Shown: one piece after another, positions 1-8,399 of the stretch
Position numbering within the stretch: position 1 is the stretch's first letter
How the letters are laid out: each line of letters opens with the position of its first letter
Assembly (NCBI RefSeq): GCF_009184865.1
Contig: NZ_CP045096.1
Location: 9,734,001-9,798,000 of the forward strand
Source: Streptomyces phaeolivaceus
GTDB taxonomy: Bacteria > Actinomycetota > Actinomycetes > Streptomycetales > Streptomycetaceae
Length of the DNA: 64,000 bases
Reading direction: 5' to 3'
Position numbers and translations under genes: made by a program
The notes under the pieces: model-generated
Database searches by the model: none
Told to the model about the DNA's origin: nothing
Seen by the model: only the letters and a program-made list of their open reading frames with translations

Positions 1-1
1 G

Positions 2-487
2 TCGGCGCTGCTTCGCGGGGTCCCCTTCTCCTTCGTCCGGGTCGACCGGGCGGGCAACATGTCCAAACGGCAGTCCGCGACCGGCTTCCACTTCTCCCGG
101 GCCGGCGGCACCTGCCCCCTGTGGAACGTGTACGAGGCGTTCGCGGCGCCCGGCCGTATCCATGTCCAGGTCGCCGAGATGCCCGACGGCGGACGGTATC
201 TGTGGACGGCCCGTGCGCTGACCCGCCACCGGGGCGGCTGGGGCGAGCCGGGCAAGACCTTCGCCATCGGCCTCGGCTGCGAGATCCGCCACGCCCACCG
301 GCTGGTCTACTCCGACGGCCTCGACCTCGCGAACGCCTCCGCCGCCACCCCCATCGGCATGGGCTGCCGCCTCTGCGAGCGCCTCGACTGCCCGCAGCGC
401 GCGGTGCCGCCCCTCGGCCGTCCGCTTCGGATCGACCTCAACAGCAGCGCGTTCGTGCCGTACCCGGTCGCGGACTCCTCCACCTGA
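2..487 (+). CDS. 3' part of an XRE-family/short-chain fatty acyl-type transcriptional regulator (partial)
   Basis: The reading frame is open from base 2 to the TGA at 485-487, so the gene starts before the window and only about 161 C-terminal residues are visible. The stretch [13 protein letters not shown], then [26 protein letters not shown] and a C-x2-C-x4-C pattern (CRLCERLDC) is typical of the C-terminal domain of XRE regulators of the RamB/ScfR type, which in actinomycetes control acetate, propionate or glyoxylate genes and sense acyl-CoA. The helix-turn-helix lies off the window. The internal ATG at 59 is not the true start because homology continues upstream of it. The stop codon falls inside a 15-bp tandem duplication. 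Family assignment is confident; the regulated pathway cannot be told from this fragment. Confidence 0.8.
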   Translation, partial: SALLRGVPFSFVRVDRAGNMSKRQSATGFHFSRAGGTCPLWNVYEAFAAPGRIHVQVAEMPDGGRYLWTARALTRHRGGWGEPGKTFAIGLGCEIRHAHRLVYSDGLDLANASAATPIGMGCRLCERLDCPQRAVPPLGRPLRIDLNSSAFVPYPVADSST

Positions 488-509
488 CCCCGGTCCACCT
501 GACCCCGGT
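480..509. repeat. 15-bp exact tandem duplication across a stop codon
   Basis: Unit CCACCTGACCCCGGT occurs twice in a row (480-494 and 495-509). The unit contains the TGA stop of the upstream regulator, and because the period is five codons the second copy supplies another in-frame TGA. It lies in the short gap between two convergent genes. Confidence 0.85.
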
Positions 510-526
510 GGGTGCGGCCCGGCCGG

Positions 527-2524
527 TCAGCCCACGTGGACCCGGGGGCGCCGGGCCCGGTTCCGCTCCGCCTCGCGCAGGACCTCCCGGGTGACCGGGG
601 CGACCTCGCCCTGGCCGAAGAGGAAGAAGCGGAGGAAGTTGGCGAACGGGCCGCCCTCGGTCCACTCGAAGTAGATGTGCGGTATCGCCCCGGTGGAGTC
701 CCGGACATGCAGCAGCAGGGCGGCCAGCGCGTTGGGGATCGAGGAGGACTCCAGCGTCAGCACCCGGTAGCGGCCGTGCATCACCTCGCCCCGCACGGTC
801 AGGCCCGCCTCGAACTCCGAGGGGTCCGTCACCGTGACCTCCACGAAGACGAAGTCCTCGGCGCCGGGCACGTCGTTGTCGTGGCGGATCTGTTCGATCT
901 TCTCGCGGTACTCCGCGAGGTCGCGGTTGTCGGGCTCGTTGGCGATGAAGCGGATCTTGCGGTGCGCGATGTCCCGGACGAAGCGCTCCGCCGTCGTGTC
1001 CAACCGGACGCTCGTGACGCGCAGTTCGAAGGCGCGGGCCAGACGGGAGAGGAGGGAGACGAGGATGATGCCGGCGATGAAACAGGCACCGATCTTCACA
1101 CCGTCGGGGCGTTCGATGACGTTCAGGACGGTGGTGTAGAGGAAGACCGCCGAGATGACACCGAAGGCGATGGTCCAGTTGCGCTGGCCGGCCTTGCGGG
1201 CGGCGATCGTCACCGCGATCGCCGCCGAACTGATCAGCACCAGGACGCCCGTCGCGTAGGCGCCGCCCTGCGCGTCCACGTCCGCGTCGAAGATCCAGGT
1301 GACGAGGAAACCGACCAGGGTGAAGACGATGACCATGGGGCGCACCGCGCGGGCCCAGTGCGGTGCCATGCCGTACCGGGGGAGGTAGCGGGGCATCAGG
1401 TTGAGCAGTCCGGCCATGGCGGAGGCGCCCGCGAACCAGAGGATGGCGATCGTGGAGACGTCGTAGACGGTGCCGAAGGCGCTGCCCAGATAGTCGTGGG
1501 CGAGATGGGCGAGCGCCCGGCCGTTGGCGTCGCCGCCCGGCTCGAACTCCTTCTCCGGGATCAGCAGGGTGGTGATGAAGCTGGTGCAGATCAGGAAGAC
1601 GCTCATGATCACGGCGGCTGCCGTCAGCAGCTTCTTCGTGTCCCGGATACGGCCCTTGGGGTCGGCCTCCGTGTCGCCGGGGTCGCCCTTCACATGCGGC
1701 ATGACGGCCACGCCCGTCTCGAAGCCGGAGAGGCCGAGCGCGAGCTTGGGGAAGACGATCAGGGCCACACCGATCATGACGAAGACATTGCCGTGCTCGG
1801 CGGTCAGCGCGGTCGACCAGTCGGTGACGACATGCCCCTCGGTGATCACATGCCACAGGCCGGCCACCACGACCACCACGTTCAGCGCCAGATAGACCGC
1901 CACCAGCGCCACGGCCACGCCGATGGCCTCCAGGAAGCCCTTGAGGAACACCGCGCCCAGCAGGGCGATGAGGATGAGCGTGATCAGGAGCTGCTTGTCG
2001 TGCAGGGCGTCCGTCAGATGCGGGTTCTCGATCAGATGGGTCGAGGCGTCCGCGGCCGACAGGGTGATCGTGATCAGGAAGTCGGTCGCCGCGAAGCCCA
2101 GCAGGGTGAGGACGAACAGCTTGCCCTTCCAGAACGTCAGCAGCCGTTCCAGCATCGCGATCGAGCCCTCGCCCCGGGGGCTCTCCTCGGCCACCCGGCG
2201 GTAGACCGGGAGCGCTCCCGCGAGGGTGACGATCACCAGGACGACGGTCGCCACGGGGGAGAGGAGACCGGCCGCGAGCGCGGCGATGCCGGGCTGGTAG
2301 CCGAGGGTGGAGAAGTAGTCGACGCCAGTCAGGCACATCACCCGCCACCAGGGCTGACCCTTGTGCGCGGGCTGTGGCTCGGCATGCGGTCCGGTGTGGC
2401 CGCCGCCCTTGCCCATGTCGGACAGGCCTTCCAGCATCCACGCCCGCAGACGGCCGCTGCGGATGCCCTCGGTGGTGGCCAATGAACGCTCCAGACGTGC
2501 GGTGCTACGAACAGTTCCGGCCAT
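527..2524 (-). CDS. APC family amino acid/polyamine permease
   Basis: A 665-residue integral membrane protein of the APC superfamily. Residues about 60 to 500 hold some 12 hydrophobic helices, beginning with the family-like segment [21 protein letters not shown], in which a broken first helix normally forms part of the substrate site. The last roughly 160 residues are soluble (from about [16 protein letters not shown] to the end) and include [19 protein letters not shown], a cytoplasmic tail seen in actinobacterial members of this group. Substrate is unknown; amino acids or polyamines are the usual cargo. The start at 2524 is the longest ATG; a second ATG at about residue 30 (MLEGLSDMG) is possible because neither has a strong ribosome binding site. 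Transcribed alone, convergent with the regulator upstream. Confidence 0.8.
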   Translation of the reverse strand: MAGTVRSTARLERSLATTEGIRSGRLRAWMLEGLSDMGKGGGHTGPHAEPQPAHKGQPWWRVMCLTGVDYFSTLGYQPGIAALAAGLLSPVATVVLVIVTLAGALPVYRRVAEESPRGEGSIAMLERLLTFWKGKLFVLTLLGFAATDFLITITLSAADASTHLIENPHLTDALHDKQLLITLILIALLGAVFLKGFLEAIGVAVALVAVYLALNVVVVVAGLWHVITEGHVVTDWSTALTAEHGNVFVMIGVALIVFPKLALGLSGFETGVAVMPHVKGDPGDTEADPKGRIRDTKKLLTAAAVIMSVFLICTSFITTLLIPEKEFEPGGDANGRALAHLAHDYLGSAFGTVYDVSTIAILWFAGASAMAGLLNLMPRYLPRYGMAPHWARAVRPMVIVFTLVGFLVTWIFDADVDAQGGAYATGVLVLISSAAIAVTIAARKAGQRNWTIAFGVISAVFLYTTVLNVIERPDGVKIGACFIAGIILVSLLSRLARAFELRVTSVRLDTTAERFVRDIAHRKIRFIANEPDNRDLAEYREKIEQIRHDNDVPGAEDFVFVEVTVTDPSEFEAGLTVRGEVMHGRYRVLTLESSSIPNALAALLLHVRDSTGAIPHIYFEWTEGGPFANFLRFFLFGQGEVAPVTREVLREAERNRARRPRVHVG

Positions 2525-2641
2525 CGAGGGACCGCCGCATCAGCGTAAGCAGGGAGTGAGGCCTGGGCCATGGGAAAGGGGGCCGGGGGGCGTCAAGACC
2601 GCGTCAAGGTCTGCGGCGGGACGCGGTGGGGTCCGTCGAGG

Positions 2642-3373
2642 TCACCCGTCCAGTGCCGCGCGGACCAGCGTGTCGAGCCGCCGCCACGCCGGGGACGAGG
2701 CGTTGACCGTGCCCTGGACGAGGGCCGGGATCTCGGAGGCCGACCCCAGTTCGGGCAGTCCGTCGGGGCCGTAGCGCTCCCGGGTCGCCTCGACGATCCG
2801 GCGGGCCAGGTCCGTGAGGCGGGGATCGTCGGCGTCGAGGTCGTACGCCCGGTCGTAGGCGAGGAAGAGTCCCCGCAGCGCCGGGTCGGTGAGGATCTCG
2901 GCCTGGTCGGCGAACAGGCCGGCCGCGTGGTCGGGGTGGGTGGCGAAGACGAGGATCCACAGGTCGCGCTGCAGGTCCACCCACCGGGGCGTGAACCCCC
3001 AGTCGGCCAGGCGCTCCAGATGGGCGCCGACCCCGTCCGGCAGCGGGACCGGCTGCCCGGCGGCCAGTCGGCGCAACCGGCCCCGCGTCTCCCGCAGACC
3101 GCGGATACGGGCGGTCAGGTCGTCGTCGATCTCGCGCAGCGCCCGCCGGAACTCCTCGTCGGTCGCCGTGCGCAGGTCGCGGATGCGGGACAGGGGGACA
3201 CCTGCCTCGGCGAGCGTCCGGATCTTGATCAGGTCGATGACGTCGCTCGCGCCGTACCGCCGGTACCCAGACGCGTCGCGCTCGGGCTCCGGGAGCAACC
3301 CCTTGTCGTGGTAGACGCGGACGGTCTTGACGGACACCCCGACATATCCGGCCAGTTGCCCGATGGTGATCAC
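2642..3373 (-). CDS. MerR family transcriptional regulator
   Basis: A 243-residue regulator. The N-terminus (ITIGQLAGYVGVSVKTVRVYHDKGLLPEPERD, in two halves) is a textbook MerR winged helix, followed by the RRY wing, then IRTLAEAGVPLSRIRDL and a coiled coil. The C-terminal ~130 residues form a helical effector domain without the cysteine pairs of metal sensors, so a small organic ligand is more likely. The only usable start is GTG at 3373-3371; an overlapping ATG runs into an immediate stop. The gene is divergent from a small gene at 3428, and a perfect dyad sits between them, so autoregulation and control of that neighbour are the natural reading. Confidence 0.88.
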   Translation of the reverse strand: MITIGQLAGYVGVSVKTVRVYHDKGLLPEPERDASGYRRYGASDVIDLIKIRTLAEAGVPLSRIRDLRTATDEEFRRALREIDDDLTARIRGLRETRGRLRRLAAGQPVPLPDGVGAHLERLADWGFTPRWVDLQRDLWILVFATHPDHAAGLFADQAEILTDPALRGLFLAYDRAYDLDADDPRLTDLARRIVEATRERYGPDGLPELGSASEIPALVQGTVNASSPAWRRLDTLVRAALDG

Positions 3374-3389
3374 CCGGTCATCGTGCCAC

Positions 3390-3427
3390 TTGACCCCGCC
3401 CCTGGGGCGGGGTTGCAGCATGGCGCC
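3390..3427 (+). promoter_or_regulatory. MerR-type operator/promoter with a leaderless downstream start
   Basis: A perfect 21-bp dyad, ACCCCGCCCC-T-GGGGCGGGGT (3393-3413), overlaps a -35-like TTGACC (3390-3395). Twenty bases further is CAGCAT (3416-3421) as a weak -10. The stretched 19-20-bp spacer with the dyad inside is the classic MerR architecture. The ATG of the downstream gene (3428) is where transcription should begin, so its mRNA would be leaderless. Confidence 0.65.
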
Positions 3428-3757
3428 ATGACGAACGAGAACGAGCGCGATCACGACCACAAGCACGAGAGCAAGCACGACAGCACGCACGGCCATGGGA
3501 AGTTCGACCGGGAGACCCTGCGCGAGCTGGCCGACGAGGGCAACGAGACCGCCCTGGACCGGCTGGCCGACCTCGCCGACGCCGCCGACGACGTCGGGGA
3601 ACTGAGCGAACTGCTGGACGAGGGCTCCCTGCACGCCGGGTCGCTGCTCACCCGGCGCGCCGTCGCGAGGGGTGATCTGCGCGAGCTGCAACGGATCCGT
3701 GACGCCGGGTACGAGGAGGCCGGCAACGAGTTGGAGCGGCTGCTGAAGGCACCGTGA
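3428..3757 (+). CDS. Small conserved-looking protein with His-rich N-terminus, MerR-linked
   Basis: A 109-residue protein that I do not recognise as a named family. The first 25 residues are hydrophilic and rich in His, Asp, Glu and Lys (HDHKHESKHDSTHGHG), which could bind a metal or simply be disordered. The rest is a regular helical repeat-like region (ETLRELADEGNETALDRLADLADAADDVGELSELLDEG split across two helices, then LLTRRAVARGDLRELQRI) resembling a short alpha-solenoid. No ribosome binding site precedes the ATG, which fits the leaderless promoter just upstream. It is divergent from the MerR gene and is the likely target of that regulator. No enzymatic motif is visible. Confidence 0.7.
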   Translation: MTNENERDHDHKHESKHDSTHGHGKFDRETLRELADEGNETALDRLADLADAADDVGELSELLDEGSLHAGSLLTRRAVARGDLRELQRIRDAGYEEAGNELERLLKAP

Positions 3758-3789
3758 ACCGCTGAGGGGGGCTCGTCCGATGAAGGGGT

Positions 3790-4341
3790 GTGAGCGAATT
3801 GAAACGGGGGAGTCCGGGCGACGCCGAGCTGATGCGCGCCGTCGCGGACGGGGACCGCCGGGCCTTCGAAGAGCTGTACCGGCGGTACGCGCCATGGCTC
3901 GTGCTGCGGCTGCGCGGACGCTGCGCCGATCCGGTGCTGGTCGACGACATCGTCCAGGAGACGTTTCTCGACGTATGGCGGGGAGCCGCCCGCTACCGGC
4001 GCGAAGGCGATGTGGCGGGCTGGTTGTGGCGGATCGGCTCGCGCCGCCTGGTGGACGCGCTGCGCGGCGACGGCGCCCGGGGCCGGCTGCGGCAGGCGCT
4101 CGCCCGGCTGCGCCAGCGCGAAGAGGCGTCCGCCGAGGAACAGGTCCTGGCCCGGGTGCGGCACGGCGACCTCGCGGGGTCACTGGCCGGGCTCTCGCCG
4201 GAGCTGCGGGCGGTGCTGCAGGCCACGGTCATCGACGGCCTGACCACACGGGAGGCGGCGGTCCTGCTCGGCATCCCACCGGGCACGGTCAAGACCCGGG
4301 CCATGCGCGCCCGGAAGCAACTGCGGGAAGGCCTGACATGA
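3790..4341 (+). CDS. ECF-type RNA polymerase sigma factor
   Basis: A 183-residue extracytoplasmic-function sigma factor. Region 2 (about residues 20-85) includes DDIVQETFLDVWRGA and GWLWRIGSRRLVDALR; region 4 (about 130-180) includes LSPELRAVLQATVIDGLTTREAA and the HTH VLLGIPPGTVKTRAMRARK. The GTG at 3790 is chosen because MSELKRG joins directly to region 2. Its stop overlaps the ATG of the next gene in an ATGA, so the sigma factor and its zinc-finger partner are translationally coupled, followed by an ABC exporter. By analogy with other sigma/anti-sigma/ABC operons it probably turns on the exporter in response to an envelope or antibiotic signal; the signal is not evident. Confidence 0.92.
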   Translation: MSELKRGSPGDAELMRAVADGDRRAFEELYRRYAPWLVLRLRGRCADPVLVDDIVQETFLDVWRGAARYRREGDVAGWLWRIGSRRLVDALRGDGARGRLRQALARLRQREEASAEEQVLARVRHGDLAGSLAGLSPELRAVLQATVIDGLTTREAAVLLGIPPGTVKTRAMRARKQLREGLT

Positions 4342-5192
4342 GCTGGCACGCCGATGACGGGGACCTGCGGGAGTACGCCGACGGAGCGCTCACGGCCCCG
4401 CGGCTGTGGTCCGTCGAGACCCACCTCGCCGCCTGCGCCGACTGCCGGGCCGCGCTCGCGGCCCATGTCCCGCCCGCCGACACCGACGCGGGCTGGGCCC
4501 GGCTGGACGCCGAACTGGACGCCCCGAGGCCTGGGTTCGCCGAGTCGCTGCTGATCCGGGTAGGGGTCGCCGACCACACCGCGCGGCTGCTCGCGGCGAC
4601 TCCGGTACTGCGCCGCTCCTGGCTCGGCGCCGTGGCGCTCACCCTGCTGCTCGCGGTCGGCGTGGGGCTGGTCGCGTCGCCGCTGATGCTCCTGGCCACC
4701 GCGCCGCTGCTGCCGCTGGCGGGGGTGGCGGTGTCCTTCGGGCCGGGGCTCGACCCGACGCACGAGATGGCCGTGGTCGCGCCGATGCACACCTTCCGGT
4801 TGCTGATGGTGCGGACCGTCGCCGTGCTGTCGACGACGACCGTGCTGAGCGGACTGGCGAGCCTGGCGCTGCCGTCGTTCGGCCTGGCGGCGCTCGGCTG
4901 GCTGCTGCCGGCGCTCGCGCTGACAGCGACGGGCCTCGCGCTGACGGCCCGGCTGGGCCCGGTCCTCGCGCCCGCGCTGGTCGGTGCCGGCTGGACCGCC
5001 CTGGTGGTGCTCAGCCGACTGCTGGCGTCCGGCACACCGCTCCCCTTCACCGCCGAGGGACAGGGCGCGGCGGCGGCGATCGCGACGGTGGCGACCGCGC
5101 TGCTGATCGCCGCCCGGGACCGCTTCGACAGCGGCCGTCAGCTCGGCCCCTCCCTCCGCCCCCTCCACTTCGCAGCCAGGAGGCTGTCATGA
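4338..5192 (+). CDS. Membrane-anchored zf-HC2 anti-sigma factor-like protein
   Basis: A 284-residue protein. Residues about 1-45 carry the anti-sigma zinc-finger pattern H-x3-C-x2-C (ETHLAACADCRAALAAH). A linker leads to about six hydrophobic helices between residues 90 and 260 (for example SWLGAVALTLLLAVGVGL and AALGWLLPALALTATGLAL). The arrangement fits an anti-sigma factor that holds the upstream ECF sigma factor at the membrane until a signal arrives. Start ATG overlaps the sigma stop, and its own stop overlaps the ATG of the ABC ATPase, so the three are made together. The many membrane spans are more than the single helix usual in this family, so it may itself sense the membrane or associate with the transporter. 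Confidence 0.82.
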   Translation: MSWHADDGDLREYADGALTAPRLWSVETHLAACADCRAALAAHVPPADTDAGWARLDAELDAPRPGFAESLLIRVGVADHTARLLAATPVLRRSWLGAVALTLLLAVGVGLVASPLMLLATAPLLPLAGVAVSFGPGLDPTHEMAVVAPMHTFRLLMVRTVAVLSTTTVLSGLASLALPSFGLAALGWLLPALALTATGLALTARLGPVLAPALVGAGWTALVVLSRLLASGTPLPFTAEGQGAAAAIATVATALLIAARDRFDSGRQLGPSLRPLHFAARRLS

Positions 5193-6118
5193 CCCGACCC
5201 CCGGCCCCGGCCCAGTCCACCGACCCCACGGGCGCGACACCGCCCCCGGCCCCGGCGCGCCCCACGGTCTCCGCCGCCGGGCTGGCCCTGAGCTATCGCG
5301 GCGCCAGAGCCGTGGACGAGGTGACGTTCCGGCTGACCGAGGGCGTCACCGGACTGCTCGGGCCGAACGGTGCGGGCAAGACGACACTGCTGCGGATCCT
5401 GGCCACGGCGACCCCGCCGGACAACGGCGCCTTCACCGTCCTCGGACACGACCCGAGCACGGTCCGGGGACGGCAGGACGTACGGCGGGCCCTGGGCTAT
5501 CTGCCGCAGAACCCCGGATTCCACCCGGACTTCACCGCCTTCGAGTTCATCGACTACGTGGCGATCCTCAAGGAGCTGACGGACCGCCGGGCCCGGCACG
5601 CCGAGGCCCGCCGGGTCCTGGACGCGGTCGGGCTGGCGGACGTCCGCGGCAAACGGATACGGCGGCTCTCCGGCGGAATGCGCCAGCGCGTCGCGCTCGC
5701 GGCGGCCCTGGTCGGCGACCCGGGCTTCCTGGTCCTGGACGAGCCCACGGTCGGCCTCGACCCCGAACAGCGCATGCGGTTCCGGGAGTTGATCGCGGAC
5801 GCCGGCGAGGGCCGGACGGTGCTGCTGTCCACCCACCAGACCGAGGACGTGGCGATGCTCTGTCACCGGGTGGTGGTGATGGACAAGGGCCGGGTGCGGT
5901 TCGACGGTACGGCCGCCGAGCTGACGGCGGTGGCGGACGGCCGGGTGTGGCACAGCGGGGAGCGGCAGCCGGGCGCCAGGGCCGGATGGCGCACGGGGAC
6001 GGGCGAGTTCCGCAACGTCGGCGACCCGCCCCCGGGCGCCCGGCTGGTCGAACCGACGCTGGAGGACGGCTATCTCCTCGCCCTCGGCGGCGACCCGGTG
6101 ACGGAGGCGACGGCATGA
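5189..6118 (+). CDS. ABC transporter ATP-binding protein
   Basis: A 309-residue ATPase. Walker A is GPNGAGKTTLL (about residue 55), the Q-loop is YLPQNPGF, the signature is LSGGMRQRVALA, Walker B is FLVLDEP, and the H-loop lies in LLSTHQTEDV. A Pro/Ala-rich N-terminal tail of about 28 residues and a C-terminal ~70-residue extension follow the pattern of drug and lantibiotic exporters (CcmA/BcrA-like). It starts with ATGA overlap to the anti-sigma gene behind a good AGGAGG site, and its stop overlaps the start of the next gene. The partner permease should be the following one or two genes. Substrate is unknown. Confidence 0.9.
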   Translation: MTRPPAPAQSTDPTGATPPPAPARPTVSAAGLALSYRGARAVDEVTFRLTEGVTGLLGPNGAGKTTLLRILATATPPDNGAFTVLGHDPSTVRGRQDVRRALGYLPQNPGFHPDFTAFEFIDYVAILKELTDRRARHAEARRVLDAVGLADVRGKRIRRLSGGMRQRVALAAALVGDPGFLVLDEPTVGLDPEQRMRFRELIADAGEGRTVLLSTHQTEDVAMLCHRVVVMDKGRVRFDGTAAELTAVADGRVWHSGERQPGARAGWRTGTGEFRNVGDPPPGARLVEPTLEDGYLLALGGDPVTEATA

Positions 6119-7665
6119 CGGCGCCGATCGGGACCCAGGTCTCCGCGCCCCGGCCGAAGCCCGACCCGAGGCCCGGACCGGTGCCGGTCCGGGGCGGCCG
6201 GCGGGCGGTGCTCGCGCTGGCCCGGGTGGAGGCGCGGCGCCTGCTGCTGCACCCCCTCGTACTGCTCACCCTGACGGTGTACCTGGCACTCGTGCTCTGG
6301 CCCGGTGGCGAGACCGAGGACGCCTATCCGGTCCTCCAGGACGTCGACCGGGAGACCCAGATGGGACAACTGCTGCTGGGGCTCGCGGTGCTGGTCGCCG
6401 CGAACCTGGCGGTGCTGCGTTCGCACCGGCGGGGCACGGAGGTGTCCTTCGGGGTGCTGGTCCTGCCGCGGTGGGGGCGCACGGTGGCGCATCTGCTGTC
6501 GGTGCTGCCGACCGTGCTGGTGGGCGCCCTGATCGTGGCCGGGCAGTTCACCGCGACGGCCCTGAAGCCCGGGGCGGTGGGCCACGGTTCGGTCTCCGAA
6601 CTGGCCACCGGGCCGCTGCTCATCCTGCTGCCCGCCGCCGTGGGGGTGCTGCTCGGCCGGGTCGTCCGGTCGGCGTTCGCGGCACCGCTGGCCGTGGTCG
6701 CCCTCCTCGCGCTCGCCATGGTCTTCGTCGCCGACTCCAGCAGCCCGGCCTGGCTGCGCGGGACGGCCCCCGTGCTGTTCGACGAGGGCACCCGCCCGCT
6801 GCCGTCCGAGCTGCTGGGGCGGCCCGCGGCCTGGCACGCGCTGTATCTGCTGGCGCTCGCGGTGCTGGCGGGGGCGGGCGCGGTCCTGCTGAGCGGCGGC
6901 CGGACCCGGGCCGTACGCGCCGTCGCGCTGGGGGCGCTCGGCGTGGTCGTGACCACCGTGGTCCTCCAGGGCACGGCGCCGACCGACGCGGTGCGCGAGG
7001 CACGCGAGGTGGCGACCCGTGACCCGGCGAGGACACAGGAGTGCGAGCGGCACGGGGCGACGACATACTGCGCCTTCCCCGAGTTCACGCCCTGGATCGA
7101 CCAGTGGGCCACGGTCACGGACCGGGTGCGGTCGCTGGCCGGCGGCACGGCGACGACACGGGCGGTGACCGTACGGCAGGGGGTCGCCGCGCTCGACGGA
7201 CCGTCCGGCACCACGGAGATCGCGCCCGCCGCGCCCGGTGAACTGACGGCGACCACGGCGTGGGGCGGCGAACGCGAACTGGAGTTCGCCGCGAGTGTGG
7301 CCCGGGGCCTGGTCGTGGGGCACGAGCGCTACGACGGCGCGTACTGCGACGCGCGCGGTGTCCTGATGGTCTGGCTGGCGGTCCGCGCGACCCGGGACGG
7401 CGAGGCCATGTTCCAGAAGACCGGCGAGGGCTTCAACAGCCCCGGGGTGATCCAGGCCCCGGCGACCGCGATCGCCCTGCGCAGCCGTGAACTCACCGTG
7501 CTCCAGCGGGTGTTGGCCCAGCCCCAGGAGGAGGTGGAGCGCAGGGTGAAGGCCTCCTGGGCGGACCTCTCCGCCTCCGGGACGACCACCGACCGCGCGG
7601 CGGCCCTGCTGGGTGTCACCGCTCCGGCCGAGACCGCCGACGACCGGGAGTACCTGTGCGCGTGA
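6115..7665 (+). CDS. ABC transporter membrane protein with large extracytoplasmic domain
   Basis: A 516-residue protein. After a Pro-rich cytoplasmic leader of about 30 residues, six or so hydrophobic helices lie between residues 45 and 290. The remaining ~220 residues are soluble and contain paired cysteines (TQECERHGATTYCAFPEF, and AYCDARG with a final LCA), suggesting a folded, disulfide-stabilised outer domain. This plan, membrane half plus outer domain, is seen in permeases that work with BcrA-like ATPases. It overlaps the ATPase by ATGA and is followed by a second membrane protein overlapping its 3' end. I infer that it is the permease of the ABC system; it lacks enough signature to name a substrate. 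Confidence 0.75.
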   Translation: MTAPIGTQVSAPRPKPDPRPGPVPVRGGRRAVLALARVEARRLLLHPLVLLTLTVYLALVLWPGGETEDAYPVLQDVDRETQMGQLLLGLAVLVAANLAVLRSHRRGTEVSFGVLVLPRWGRTVAHLLSVLPTVLVGALIVAGQFTATALKPGAVGHGSVSELATGPLLILLPAAVGVLLGRVVRSAFAAPLAVVALLALAMVFVADSSSPAWLRGTAPVLFDEGTRPLPSELLGRPAAWHALYLLALAVLAGAGAVLLSGGRTRAVRAVALGALGVVVTTVVLQGTAPTDAVREAREVATRDPARTQECERHGATTYCAFPEFTPWIDQWATVTDRVRSLAGGTATTRAVTVRQGVAALDGPSGTTEIAPAAPGELTATTAWGGERELEFAASVARGLVVGHERYDGAYCDARGVLMVWLAVRATRDGEAMFQKTGEGFNSPGVIQAPATAIALRSRELTVLQRVLAQPQEEVERRVKASWADLSASGTTTDRAAALLGVTAPAETADDREYLCA

Positions 7666-7692
7666 GACGACCGGGAGTACCAGCGCGTGTGG
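7639..7692. repeat. 27-bp imperfect tandem duplication at a gene junction
   Basis: GACGACCGGGAGTACC occurs at 7639-7654 and again at 7666-7681, followed in both copies by a similar GCGCGTG stretch, giving a nine-codon period. The duplication spans the stop of the upstream permease gene (7663-7665) and the GTG start of the next gene (7656), so the overlapping start may have been created by it. Confidence 0.75.
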
Positions 7693-8399
7693 GACGGCGG
7701 CTCCCGGTGGCGGCGGCCCTGGTGCGGCCCACGGCGCGGTCGCTGCCCTGGACCCTGTTCGCCGCCGGATGGGCCCTGGGGCTGCTCATCGCCGCCGTAC
7801 CGCTGCTGTTCTCCCTGGACCTCCCGGCGGAGGTGCTCGTCAACCTGCTGCGGGTGGCCGCGCTGTGCGGGGCGGTCGGGACGGCGTTCGTCCTGGACGA
7901 CCCCGCCCGGCACACCACCGGTGTCCCTCCCGTGCCGCGTCCGCTGCGGCAGGCCCTGCGGGTGGCCGTCGTCCTGCCGGTGTGCGCGGCCTGGTGGGCG
8001 CTGGTGCTGGCCGTCGTACGGGCGGGCGCCGACCCCGGGCAGTGGGCCGCGCTCCCGCCGGGAGCGGTGACGGTCGAGGCCGGCGCGCTCACCGCGTCGG
8101 CGCTCGCCCTGGCCGCCGCGGCGGTCCGGTTCGGCGCGACCCGGACGCCGGGGCCGGCCGTGGCGGGCGCCGTACTGGTCCTGCCGGTCGCGGCCGGTGT
8201 CTTCCTCCCGTCCCATCTCGCCCTGTTCGTCCCGCCGGGCGACCCGCGCTGGGCCGACGCCCATGTCCTGTGGGCCGGCTGCCTCACGGCGGCCCTCACC
8301 GGCTGGCTCCTGTGCGCCCCGGAGTCACGCCGCCGCCTCGGGGGCGGGCGCGCGGCCCGCCGGAGCGCTCTCACTGGAAGGCCGGCACGACTTCCTTGA
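7656..8399 (+). CDS. Integral membrane protein of the ABC/sigma operon
   Basis: A 247-residue protein with about six predicted helices (LPWTLFAAGWALGLLIAAVPL, LRVAVVLPVCAAWWALVLAV, AGALTASALALAAAAV, AGAVLVLPVAAGVFLP, VLWAGCLTAALTGWLLC). No family motif stands out. GTG at 7656 or at 7662 could start it; both overlap the preceding stop. It is the last gene of the sigma-anti-sigma-ABC operon and overlaps the convergent LLM gene by 29 bp. It is most simply a second permease subunit or accessory of the exporter. Function is inferred from context only. Confidence 0.7.
   Translation: MRVRRPGVPARVGRRLPVAAALVRPTARSLPWTLFAAGWALGLLIAAVPLLFSLDLPAEVLVNLLRVAALCGAVGTAFVLDDPARHTTGVPPVPRPLRQALRVAVVLPVCAAWWALVLAVVRAGADPGQWAALPPGAVTVEAGALTASALALAAAAVRFGATRTPGPAVAGAVLVLPVAAGVFLPSHLALFVPPGDPRWADAHVLWAGCLTAALTGWLLCAPESRRRLGGGRAARRSALTGRPARLP

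Noticed and set aside
438..2485. Long open frames antisense to or in other frames of the APC permease (for example 438-2441 minus, 512-2485 plus)
   Set aside because: They are typical shadow frames of a high-GC gene: Arg/Pro/His-rich, no domain, no ribosome binding site.
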